A stretch of 64,000 nucleotides of DNA from Symsagittifera roscoffensis (taxonomy: Eukaryota; Xenacoelomorpha; Acoela; Convolutidae). Below the pieces are notes generated by a model. The model was not told the origin of the DNA. It saw only the letters and a list, made by a program, of their open reading frames with translations, and made no database searches. Numbering within the stretch: position 1 is the first letter of the stretch; every line of letters begins with the position of its first letter. Shown here piece after piece: positions 1 to 12,500 of this stretch. The translations under genes were made by a program, and so were the position numbers. The stretch spans positions 17,719,789-17,783,788 of the forward strand of contig NC_087062.1 in assembly GCF_963678635.1 (NCBI RefSeq), in the 5' to 3' direction.

Positions 1-203
1 AGAAAAAAATCTCACAGTTGTAGATCATTTCAAAAAATTTGGGCTGGCAAAAAATTGGAAAACATAACTTGGAAGACATATCTGTGAGCTTATATGTGTT
101 TAGAACAGTTATCAAACGAACTGTTAAATTAGATTTATTCACAAAACTATCAATTATGATTTATAAAACAAAATAGACAAAATTAAGTCTACAAACTGAA
201 TAT

Positions 204-563
204 TTAAAGATCATTTTGAACTTCCGCGACTAAATGTGCGACCTCCTTGTTATATTGTTTGGTCGAGTTCATTGTCAAAATCCAGAAAACTACGTTGAAC
301 AGAATGAAAGCAAGCGGGTACAAAAAGCGACTGTAAACATCAATTTTAACAGGGTTTGATCCCATTAAGTGCCAGCATGAGTTGCTGTTGATTTGTGGAA
401 TTTGAACCTGAACTGCATCTCGAGTTTGAGTTGACCGTAAGTTTGAATCGAACAGAACAGATCGGCGGGTTAAAGTTTGCAGTTTCATGTCTTCTTTCAG
501 AGATTGATGGCTCCGATTGAAATCAGGCCGTGATTGTTTCCTGATGTTTTTGACTGCTTTGTG
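204..563 (-). CDS. Channel exon 9: cytoplasmic loop, TM4 and stop
   Basis: The acceptor is gatttcag and the exon opens with HKAVKNIRKQ, a basic start of the intracellular loop typical of the family. It ends with KIDVYSRFLYPLAFILFNVV, then FWILTM and a short tail NSTKQYNKEVAHL...QNDL before TGA. The phase agrees with exon 8. Confidence 0.92.
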   Translation of the reverse strand, partial: HKAVKNIRKQSRPDFNRSHQSLKEDMKLQTLTRRSVLFDSNLRSTQTRDAVQVQIPQINSNSCWHLMGSNPVKIDVYSRFLYPLAFILFNVVFWILTMNSTKQYNKEVAHLVAEVQNDL

Positions 564-3500
564 CTGAAATCAAAAACTTTTAGAATTATAAAATGACACG
601 GCTACGCGTATGGGAGGAGGAGGAGGGGGGGGGGGGTGTTAGGCGTATGGGGGCGAGGTGCCCGGTCAAAGACATTTTATCTTCAGTCAAATTTATTGAG
701 ACGTTTTAGCCGGAGACGTTCGTCAAAAAGATTAAATTGAAGAAAATGAATGGGCTTGGCAGACAACAAACAGTAACCCGGGTTGACCTCCATACACCGA
801 AAATGCTTATCATACAATTCCATACAACAAAAATCATTATCATACAATTCCATACATCAAGTGTATGGGGAAAATGCTTGTCATACAATTTTCATACATT
901 TTCGAAAAACAATAGAAAAAAAATCAACCATTTCTGCGGCTTTTTGAGAACAGTTGAACAGACTGGTGACAAAAAAAACTGATTTTAATTTTTTTTTGAA
1001 AAAAAATGCATACCATACAATTTCCATATACGACACAAAAATTTTTTTAAGTAATTTTGAAAATTTGCCCCAAAAATTTTTTTTTTGTTTTTTTTTCAAG
1101 CGCAAATCGAATTTTGTACGCAAACAAACATTTTCCGAGAAAACCCGGGGAACTAACAAGCAATTATTTGCTCTTCTAAGCTTTCCAATTCATTGCCAAA
1201 CAATGCGGCCTTGTTTCAATGTTTTTTTTCTCGTCATCAAAAATCATGTGTGAAGAGATACAGTGCTAATTTAAATTAACCGGACAAAACGCGTTAAACT
1301 TGAAATTTAAAACGCGTTTTTCTCAAACTGGGTTGAGTTTATGTGAACATTTAAAGCAAGACAAAACTTGCTTAAAAATTTAACAGAATTAATATGGTTT
1401 AATTTGTTTTGCGAAATTCGGGCTAAAAAAATTTTACCCCAAAAACGGGTCATTTTGGCTTTTCTTAGTTAATCAAAAGTAGCGCCAAAAATACCCAGTC
1501 GATCACAGAAATATTTATATCAAAGTGAGCTCCTTACATAGCCCAACAAACTTTAACGAATGAATAATCTCCAAAAAATTGTATAAGTTAATTTAATTTT
1601 GTTTGATAGACAAAATAGGTCGTTTTTACTATAAAAAACGCCAACTACTTATTTAAAAACACTTTTTAAACGATTTACAAAATTTTTGGAGAACAAACCC
1701 TTCTTAACGTTTGTTGGGCTATATAAGGGGCTCACCTTGATATAATTATGTCTGTGATCGACTGGATATTTTTGGTGTAGTTTTTGATTAACTAAGAAAA
1801 GCCAAAATTACCCATTTTTGGGGTAAAATTTTGGGCCCGAATTTCGCAAAACAAATTACACCATTTTAATTCTGCTAAAATTTAAAGCAAGTTTTGTCTT
1901 CATAAATTTTTACATAAACTCAACCCAATTTGAGATTATGTCAAAATTTATGAAGACGAAAGTTGCTTTAAATTTTAGCAGAATTAGTATGGTGTAATTT
2001 GTTTTGCGAAATTCGGGCCCAAAATTTTACCCCAAAAATGGGTCATTTTGGCTTTTCTTAGTTAATCAAAAACTACACCAAAAATATCCAGTCGATCATA
2101 GACATAATTATATCAAAGTGAGCCCTTTATATAGCCCAATAAACGTTAAGAAGGGTATGTTCTCCAAAAAAATTTGTAAATCGTTTAAAATTTGTTTTTA
2201 AATAAGTAGTTGGTGTTTTTTATAGTAAAAACGACCTTTTTTGTCTATCAAACAAAATTAAATTAACTTATACAATTTTTTGGAGATTATACATTTCTTA
2301 AAGTTTGTTGGGCTATGTAGGGAGCTCACTTTGATATAAATATGTCTGTGATCGACTGGGTATTTTTGGCGTTATTTTTGATTAACTAAGAAAAGCCAAA
2401 ATGACCCATTTTTGGGGTAAAATTTTTTGAGCCCGAATTTCGCAAAACAAATTAAACCATATTAATTCTGTTAAAATTTTAAGCAAGTTTTGTCTTCATA
2501 AATGTTCACATAAACTCAACCCAGTTTGAGAAAAACGCGTTTTAATTTTCAAGTTTAGCTCGTTTTGTCCAGTTAATTTAAATCAGCGCTGTATATTTTC
2601 CACGTGGGGATTGACACACTTCACATTAGATCAACGTGTTAATGATATTTGTGAATGAAGCTAATCTTTTGTACTCGCAATGAGAATCTAGAATTTATAG
2701 GGGATCAATCAACAATGCTTAGGCTTGTTAAACGCAAAGTGTACCTTGTAAAAACGAAAAATAGTTTTTCATTGGTTAAAAACTAATACTCATTAAACAA
2801 TCTAGTTTAAAAGCGCGAATTTTTGATCAGCTTGGACCTCTAAATTTTAATTTGTCTGACTGGATCAAGACAAAATGCCTCGGGTTTTGGCTGAATTGTC
2901 TATTTATACAATTGGCTTAAATTTGGCTGCCGGAAATGTTCAAACACGGTCAGGGCTACCCTTTGAACGCTCAAATTTTTATTTTTCCCCGGTAATTTAT
3001 TTTGCAAAAAACTGAAAACCTTTCAACCAATTCAAAATCTGCTCCTCCCCACAATTCTACCGCAAATTTTGGGTTAATCAGATTGCTTCAATGTGGAATG
3101 CTTTCTGAGTCAATCCAATTGCGCTATACGCTATGATTGCCGCATACGCTACGGGCGTGACATTCCCCTTAGGATTTGCCGCATATGCTACAGGCGTGAC
3201 ATTATCCTTAGGATTTCGACCCATTGGTACCAGAAATGCGAACCCTGACCACTAAATTATGACATATATTTTTAGCTTGACCGCCCGTGGGTATTTATCT
3301 CCGAGGGCGTCTTTAGCTTAATTCATACTGAGTTGAAGGGAGACACGATTTTTGATCAAACCATTTGGTACTAGATTTTATTTATTTTGGGCCGACCGAC
3401 TCTTAAAATTTTTTTCATTACATGAACTAAAATTAAGTATAGCAAAAAAAAGAACAATTTTTTTGTCATAAGTTTTTTTTAAAGCATTTCGACATCTATT

Positions 3501-6500
3501 TTGGTCAAAAATTCCTAAGGGTACATTTTTGGCGCCAATTTAGACTGATTTAACTGGGAGCACATGCCAAAGAAATGCTGCATGCCAGAGTGCCCTAAGT
3601 TTTTCTAAGAGTGCCCTAAACCGTCATTTTGGCCCGTTTTTCTTCTGACTTTTTAGAAAAAATTTCCCAGTGTCGAGAAAAACCGGTTTGAAACTTTTGG
3701 TTTTTCGTCTTAATCCGAGCTAATAAAGCGAGCGAGCAGGCTTATAATAGCTTATTTTAATGGATTAAAAGCTAACAATAGCTAAATTTAAAACGTTAGA
3801 ACTTAGTTTTATCCGATTAAAAAAAGTATTTTGAGTATTTTAGCGCATTTTTGGAATCAAAAACTTCGAAAATTCAAAAACCTGAAAAAAAAATTGAACA
3901 AATTTTTGAAATTTTTTTTGTATTAATTTTCGTTTCTACTCATTTTTCTAGAAAAATGGTTTTTCACTTTGCTTACTTTATAATGACTGAGCCTTTATAA
4001 TGAATAGATCCGAGCCTGGCAATAGCCGTTACATTGAGCAAATAGAAATGAGCTGCAATGATGAAATACTGTCTAGAAAGTTTTTACCATTTTAAACACA
4101 AGGGACTTTATACTTGAACGTTTAAACAATTTAAGACCATTTCTCGACACGCGTTAAGGGACCTTGCATCTCATTAAATTGAAAGATGGAGGTGCCCCTT
4201 TAATGAACAAGACTTTCGCTTGATTTTTGATATCACCTTTAAGTGTGTTTGGACGAATGTGGCAAATGCAAACTCGATTAGTGCGGCGAACACGAACAGG
4301 AAGCAGGTGGACAGGTAGATACCCACAGGGGTGCAGCCATGACTGGAAGGAAGACTCCCTATGCACCCAGTGGTCAAGGTCATCATGCTCAAGGCACATG
4401 TGAGGGCGATGGAAGTGCGCGCTGCAACCGCCTCTCTGAAAGGACAAAGTGTCGCAAACAATGATACAAAAAGAGACATTTGTTTATAGGATTCTCGAAG
4501 CTTAAGATCTCGGAGATTCCCGACCTTCAGATAAAACAACTTGCGACCATTCAGAATCACCTTATATTTGTCATTTGTGTGTAAGCTGGGTAAAAACAAT
4601 TGATTAAGAGTGGGGCACGCCAATACATCATTTTGAGGCCGGAGCGCGCGCTGGACAAACGCAAGTTTTTTTGGAGAGCCTTGAAAATCAGCTTGGTTGC
4701 AAAAAAGTCGACAAAAATTTGAATCTTTTTAGAAAATGCTTTCGAACAAAAATTCTAGAAACGCCCCTGGGTATTAATTAGTTTTCACGAAAAAAAAAAC
4801 ACATTTTGGAGTTCAGACTTGAGCAGCGCTGAATCACAGAAAACGAAATGAGCAGCGCTGAATAGTCGCTTTTTCTTGCTGCGTTTAAACAAATTGTTTT
4901 GCTTCGAATTTCTCAATTCTTTCTTTACGTGTGAAATTTCTTTACTACTAATTCCAAACTTATGTATTTAACTGAGAGTGCCTTTAACATGGGATCACGT
5001 TTTGAGAAAGATATGTATTCCTCGATGCTGGAAAAGATTTCCGACACCAATGTGAGACAGATTTTCGATAAATTATTGACGGATCTGGGCAAAAAGGATG
5101 AGATTATTCTAGATCTTGAGAACAAAGTGGATGATTTGGAGCAAAGAGTATCTGCACAGGAAAGGTATTCTTCTAAGGATTGCCTAATTTTGGAGAACCT
5201 GCCAATAGTAAAAAATCAGGTACCGTTGTCACATCAGGTATGCGATTTTTTGGCCCAATTTCTTCAGTATAAAACTAGCCCGAGTAATTTTAAAGCCTGT
5301 CACTTGCTTGGAACGTGGAAAAATATCAATTATCCCCCAGCTGTGATAGTTAAATTTTTATGTTTAGGGGAAAAAGTGAAATCTACAACAGAAAATCTTG
5401 GTTGGCTAACATTCGAAACCCGAATAATAACAAACAAATTTTTCTCAAGGAAAGGCTTCCACCGGCAGACCGTCTACTCAAACAGTACGCTGATGATTTG
5501 GGTCTTGTAAATACCAGTCAGAATTGTCAGGTTAAAATGTTTAAAATGGACGACAGAGGAATTTACAAATCTTTTCCCGTTAGTTCGAAAAAGGCGATTG
5601 ATGATATGAAACACTTAGCGACTAAGAAATCTGACAAATTTCAGTCGAAAACTGGAAAATCTACGGAAAATTATAGTGTATCTGATTATGAAAGAAATAC
5701 GACACCAATCAGAGCAAATAATATTCAACGGGCGGAGAATGTTAAATTTATTCTGAAGCAATTACGTGACTCCCCAGAGCAAGAAGGAGAACAATTATTG
5801 GAGCAATTATGCAAAAACAGAAAAACTCTTTCAGAATATGTTGTAAATCCCTACGAGGAAGGTTCATAGTTATTCATACATTCTTGCATGCTCTATGGGG
5901 TTGGGATTGATGAAGCATACAAGAATTTTTGAGCGTGGCTTGCAAGTCAGCGCCTAATTTTTTCTGTTTCTTATTTTTGTTGATAAATGAGTAAATTATA
6001 TTATCGAGAACTCCTAGAGGGGAGACAAGTGGGCGTATTAAATAGCAGTTTTCTTTTTTTCTTGAATTTTAGATCTTTGCGATGTCATTATGATGAAGTA
6101 AAAATTCTTAGTGACGACTTTGAGGTTAAGCCACCAATAATAGCCCTTTGCGAGACATGGCTAACGGACAATGATCCCTTATCAATTTATTCAGTTAAAG
6201 GCTACCAACCTATAATAACTACTAACAGAAAAGGTACTCGCGGAGGTGGTTGTGCATTTTTTGTTAGATCGGATTTAAAGGTGTCAAAATTGCAATTGGA
6301 ATCAGATCTTGAGTTTCTAGCTATATCTGTTAAAAATGAAAAACATTCGAAAAATTTTATTGTTTTGTATAGAAAACCATCTTCTGCACTAAACGATTTT
6401 TTTGAAAAGCTAGAACCTTTCCTGGATACGGTGGCTACTTGGAAAAACCAAACAATAATATGTGGTGATTTTAACATAGATTCACTTGATGCTTTAATCA

Positions 6501-9500
6501 CTAGTGAGAATTTTTTGACATTAATGAACTCATATGGGTTTCTCCAACGCAACTTTGAACCCACACGTGTTACATCTTCAAGTCTGTCTTGTATTGACTA
6601 TATTTTTACCAAGTCTAGTTTGAACAAAATAAATACTTTAAAAACTGTAATCAGTGACCATTACTCAATTTTACTTGAAATTGATGACTTTAAAAGTAAA
6701 AATGACATTAAAACACAGAGCGTTTTCCCAAACATAAATCCATTGAAAAATGACAAAAACCTGACGGATTTCCTTTTCTTACTACATGAAAAACTCAATA
6801 AAAAGCAAAGTTCACTAAACGCTGATGAGCAGATAACTTACATTGTAAATAGCTTAACACGTATTTTAGATAAATTTTGCCCATTATCTCAGGTGAATGA
6901 TAAAGCAAAACCAACTTGGATTACCCAGGATATTAAAAAGCAAATGCAAAAGAGAATTATGTTCTACAAAAAATGGATAATTGATCCAACTCCGACAAAT
7001 TTAGAGAAATATAAATTGTCCCGAAATTTAACCACATCGCCAATAAGAAATTCGAAACTAAAATTTTACCAACAAAAAATCGAAAAATCGAAAAACAATA
7101 AAAGTATTTTTCAGGCATATAACGATTTCATACAAAGCAAAACATCTGCCAAAATAGAAGTCGAAGCTGATGTCTTCAATCAGTTTTTCGCACAAATTGG
7201 TAATAAATTAAGTGGTAAAAAAGTCAATCATAAAATTGCCTTAAGGCATGTTAAATCTGTACCTAATTCAATGGTTTTTCAGGAAATAACAACAAAAGAA
7301 GTTTTTGATACAATTATTCTTATTAAAAATAAGGGGTCTTCAGGTCCGGATGGTATAAATAATCAAATTTTGAAACTCTCGTCGACGGTTATTAGCGAAC
7401 CTTTGTCAAAGTTATTTAATCAATGTATAAAGCAAGGAACGTACCCGAATGCATTAAAAATTGCAAAGGTGCTTCCGTTTTATGAAGATGGTAATTGTCA
7501 ACTACCAGAAAGCTATAGACCAATAAGTTTACTCAATTCGATAAGCAAGGTTTTTGAAAAGATCATTTTTGGCAAAATGTATAAGTTTCTAAGAAAATAT
7601 CGAATTCTCACACCAGAGCAATACGGATTTCAACCTAAAAAAAGTTGCGCTGATGCTTTATTAGAATTTAACGAGTTCATTCGAGAAGTTATTGATAAAC
7701 GCCGTTACGGAGAAACATTTTTCATCGATTTCCAAAAAGCTTTTGATACAATAAACCATGAGCTACTTATTCTTAAGTTAGATAAGTATGGAATAAGGGG
7801 TAAACTGAACAAACTTATCCGGATTTATTTAACTGATCGCAAACAATATGTTGCTTTTGACCAAAAAGAATCTCGCATAGAACATTTAACATGTGGCGTT
7901 CCGCAGGGTTCTGTTTTAGGACCTCTGTTGTTTCTAATCTTTATTAATGATCTTCCGATTGTTTGTAATACAATTAAACCAGTTTTATATGCAGATGATA
8001 CAACTTTATGTTATTCAACTACAATAAGGACAAATAAATTTGAAAACGAAATGAAAAATATTGAAAAATGGATTGATTGTAATGGCCTGACAATCAACTG
8101 TAAAAAGAGCGTTTTTATGAGTTTCGGTAAAAATGTTGAAATGATCAATGTATTTGGAGATAATTTTCAATCGAACTACCAATTGCCTGTTAAATATTTG
8201 GGATTAAAAATTGACAATAAACTGAGTTTTAAGCAACATATATGTGGCATTGTTAAAAAGTTATCAACTTTCTGTGGAATAGTTTACAAATGTCGTTTTT
8301 CCGAAAGCAAGTCTTCTGTTGTTCTACAGAGCATATGCTCAATCCGTAATTCAATATGGTATTCTTATTTATGGCAATACATATAAAACTCATCTCGATT
8401 CAATTTTAAAACTACAAAAACGCATCACGCGGGCTATATTCTTCAAACGCAAATTTGAACCAATAACCCAATATATGAGTGAAAACAAAATTTATTCAGT
8501 CTTTAATATGTTTCTGAAGTCTCTCTTCAAAGAATTATTTGAATTTTAAGATGCCCCGATAAGAAGAGTTTTTTGAGTTTATCGAGCCTAGAAAGGCTTC
8601 CTCACACCCGCAGCAAGACTAAAAAACAAATTACAAATATAGCTTTTAAATCAAACGCCATGAAATTCTGCAATAGCATAGCATATAGTTTTGTTTTTCA
8701 GAATAGTTTACTTCCAAAAGATTTTTTCGAATTAAATAAATCAGAACTGAACCGTTTTCAGGAATCTTTTTTCCATAATTATATTTTTGATAATGAATTC
8801 TTACACAAACTGCTCTTTAATTGATGCCCACTCTGGAGACTTTATGTCTCTGCTCTTTAAGTTCTCGAGGTGTCCCACTCGATGGGATGAAATTCTCTTT
8901 GGGTCACCCTCCATGCCTTATAATAGTATTCATTACTGTTGTAATGTAGATGGTAAATTAAATTTAAAAAAAAAGACTTTGTTTATGAAGGGCTTCAAAA
9001 TAACATAGAAAGAGGACATAATTTAGAAAAATCATTCGACTGACGGATTGATGTAGAAAGTGGTCCAGGATATGATGACGATCCAGAGGGATGGTAAGAA
9101 TATCTGGCCCACGTAGTAGGTGGTCTGTCTCTTCAGCAGATACTGCAACACTAATTCCGTCTGCGCCTCGTCCACTGAAAAACTACCATGTTAAAAGCTT
9201 TTATCAAAAAACTGATTACAAGAACAGTATTAAAGTCAGGAGTGAATTTGATCTCCATTTTTCGTCTGCCGAAGCTCTAAATTTTCCTTAAAACCACCTC
9301 TGGAGTCATTATACTCCAAATTTGATGAGGAGACCGCGCCGGTGAAAAAATTCTAAAAACTCCTGAAAAGTTTATCTGCCATTTTTTTTGAAAAATCGCC
9401 AGTGGCGCACAAGTTTGGCCAAAAAGGGTTGTTCGAATTGGTAATGTTAAAGAATGGTCAACCTCAACGAAATCAAAAAAGAAATGAAACCTTTTTTAAC

Positions 9501-12500
9501 AAAAAACTCTGGCCTTGATTTACGACCGCTATCTAAGAAAAAGCTTGTACATTGGCAATTAAGATACTATTTCAACGATAAATTCTAAATGCACTGACTT
9601 GACTTGATTTTGAATTCCCTGACAGAGGTGTTGTGGCTGAGGAAGTCGAATTGGGACATGATGATCTCCTGGTGTGTTATGGCTACCGCATTCCACTTCA
9701 GAGAGATCTCAGCGTCGTCAAATCCAACTGATCAAAAAAAAACAGAACAATAACTATCCTGGTTGACAAAAAACGCTTGTCTTATAATTCCCTACCATGG
9801 AAAATGCTTATTCCACAATTCTATAGAAAACTAGAATAACCGGTTACTGAGCAAGTAGCACAGAGTGTTCCGACCATAGACTCAAAAAAACACAAAAAAA
9901 GTTTACAAAAAAATACAAATTAGTGTCGTTTTTTCTGCGTGGTGAGATAAAAGGATCTAAGCGAAAAACTAGAGCTTAGGCATATTTGACAGTGATAGTA
10001 AAATACGCAATTTAGACGCCATTTCTTGAAGAAAAATGATAAGAAAAACAAAAAAAGAATTAAAAAAAATCAAAAACTTTTTCAATTTTTTTTGCAGTTT
10101 TCTGAATTTTTGAAGGTTTTGACTCCGAAAAGACGCAGAAAAGCTCAAAAGTTAATTTTATTGCAATGAAAAGAAAAGAATCTGCAGCCTAAAAAAGCAG
10201 CCATGAGTTATGAACTCATGGCTGCTTCTTTCTTTTGAACTCATGGAAGAAGCAGCCATGAGTTCAAAAAAATTTCATGGCTGCTTCTTTAGGCTTATTA
10301 TAGAAGATGGCTTTCTTCGGCAATAAGCCTGCTAGCAAGTGAGCAGGCTTATTATAGAAAAAGCAGCCATGAAAATTTTTTTGAACTCCAAAAAAACTTA
10401 TTTTTTGGAGCTTTTTAGAGCCATCTGCGAATAAAAAATCTCAAAATCTCAAAATTATTAACAGCCTTCTTAGAGAAATGTTGACCGATAAGTTTCAAAA
10501 ACGTTGGAAATTGTCGATAGGTGTTTTGCTAACAAAGTTCTAGAAATTTGACTATTGTGGCTCAACTAGCTATTCTGAAAATGGGGAGAAATTCAACATT
10601 CGGTTGTGTCTCAGCATTTTTTCCACGCAAAACCAGTACCATAAATAACTAATCAAAAAGGTCAAATAATTTAATTTATCACACTTTTTTCAGTCGTCAG
10701 TCGGTCGATATCTAAAAAAGAATTTTAAAAAAGAAATATTTTAGTAACGAGAAAAATCGGTTTGAATTGTTTGCATTTTTTTCTAGTTTAAGCGAGTAGA
10801 GCGAGCAAAAATAACTTAATTTAATTGGGATTTTAAAAAATTAAAAAATTAATATGAAAAAACTAGTTTTCAAATTTTAGTTTAGCGTTTCCCCAATACT
10901 TAAAATTGCATGAGCTCAGAAGCATGAATCTGAAAAAAATTGAAAAAACTTTAGATTTTTTTTTTTTAAATGTTTTTAGTTTCCTTTTTTGTTTAAAATT
11001 TTGCAAAGGTATTTTGAAGTTGTAGAAAACCACGCTCAAAAAAACTATCCCAAATTGAAAAACGAAACGACTGTTTCAAAAATAAATGTGGTTGGAGCTT
11101 TTTGTGCTAATTGCACAGCAAATGGCAGTTCTTGTTTCATTTTTTAAAATAATAACCCATGTCTCGGTGGAATTGTTTTTCTCTTGAATTGTTCTGTAGA
11201 AAAAGTAGCAATATTAAAAGCAAATTGATAAATCAAGTTATATCTTGGCCAGTGTAATAAACAAATTTTCTCTTTTGCTTGACCTCAGAGCTGTTTATTG
11301 AAAGTATGAGGTTTAAAACTGAATTCAAAGTGCAAACTTCACTGTTTTGAAACTATGTACGTACTACACTCCATAAAAATGTTTAGTAAGCAAACTCACG
11401 TGGACAAATTTCCAGTTCGCATATTTGGTAGTCGAAGGGAAAGTAAGACAACTGCATGGGACAAGCTGTCTTCAGGAAAAACCTGTTAAATTACAAAAAT
11501 GTTGTTTTTTTCTTAATTTTTTGGGGCAAATATTGCAATTGAACCCTTTGAACAAAATGGGTAGCGAATGTATGATAAAGACAATACCAATTTGATGAAT
11601 CACGTGATATATTAGTGCTTCATCCTTTTATCCAAAATTATCTTTCTTTAACGAAAGTAAAATCAAACTGAGATTTGAATCAAGAGTACTTGCCTTTCCA
11701 CAAGAGTAATTTCTCCCGAAGACTTTATTTTCATAATAGTTCCAATTTTGTCCTCGTGAGTACGAGCTATTTCGGTGTGCAGTCCATTTCTAAAATGATA
11801 TGATTAAAAGAACCGACAATAATTTCAAATCAGAGAACTCCAGATATGTATTTTAAGGATTTTAGTCCAGTTTGTCGCATGGCTAAACGGCAGCACGCAC
11901 AACCAAATTTTGCGCACCGCTCAGGAAACAAGGCCCGAGATGTCGCACTAGAATTATTTAATTTTTTTTTTTGAAAATTGGAAATACCCTTGGTCAGTTT
12001 CAGTGACAATCAGCCATTATGAGAATCAAAAAAGAAATAAATTGAAAATAAATAAATTCAGTTTGCCTGAAGTAAAGTTCCGGAGTCCAGAGTTTGCGCA
12101 CCATGTCTGTGTGAACAGACACTGAGATGTCCAACGGGGGAGAGGAAAAAGATGAGAAGTTAGAGTCCAGGTCGAGGTCAGTTTGGGAGGCAGTCGGGTA
12201 GCGGAGTCTTGGGTCAGTCCATGAGGCAGTCGGGTAGCGGAGTCTTGGGTCAGTCCATATCTGCGTCATATACAGATCCTGGATCAGACTCTGGAAAAAA
12301 TAGTTAGTAATAGTACGAAACAACAGCACCTTTTCAGCTCATTTTTGAAGCGGTGGAGAGGTTTGTGAAGAATAACGCTTGATTCGGTAAGAACTGCAAT
12401 TGCTGAAGGATTTTTATGAATCTTAAAATCAAGGGTTAGCAATCAATGGGTAAAACTGTGCTCAATTAAGGAGTATTTAGCGAAGTCTTAGAGGCGTCTT

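Larger units (their letters stand above)
564..4236 (-). other. Last intron of the channel gene, repeat-filled
   Basis: This 3.7-kb intron holds no coding exon that I can support. It contains a 12-base G run, a 30-bp tandem repeat, the 1.33-kb nested palindrome, a 39-bp tandem duplication and a piece of a dispersed repeat (about 3640-4000), listed separately. The rest is AT-rich sequence without recognisable features. Confidence 0.6.
4817..8985 (+). mobile_element. Non-LTR retrotransposon (LINE) of the APE-endonuclease/RT class, Jockey/CR1-like
   Basis: A two-ORF LINE: ORF1 (about 4962-5869), then ORF2 with APE-type endonuclease and reverse transcriptase (5987-8824). It is close to full length but has at least three frameshifts. 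The 5' boundary is approximate: about 4817, where a short direct repeat (gagcagcgctgaat, twice) precedes ORF1. The 3' boundary near 8985 rests on an A-rich tract. No target duplication could be confirmed. Family placement rests on the ORF2 motifs (FIDFQKAFDTINHELL, GVPQGSVLGPLLFLIFINDL, YADD). Confidence 0.85.
4436..9044. other. Intron between the TM2 and TM1 exons, occupied by a LINE
   Basis: Nearly the whole 4.6-kb intron is the LINE described below, in the opposite orientation to the channel gene. The remaining 4436-4816 segment has no recognisable feature. Confidence 0.8.
9728..11399 (-). other. Channel intron with dispersed and palindromic repeats
   Basis: No exon is seen. The intron contains repeat B pieces (about 9926-10010 inverted, and 10600-10990) and the AGCAGCCATGA palindrome cluster. 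The rest is AT-rich and featureless. Confidence 0.6.

Noticed and set aside
10195-10388. CRISPR-like short repeats
   Set aside because: The repeats alternate in orientation with irregular spacing and lie in a eukaryotic intron.
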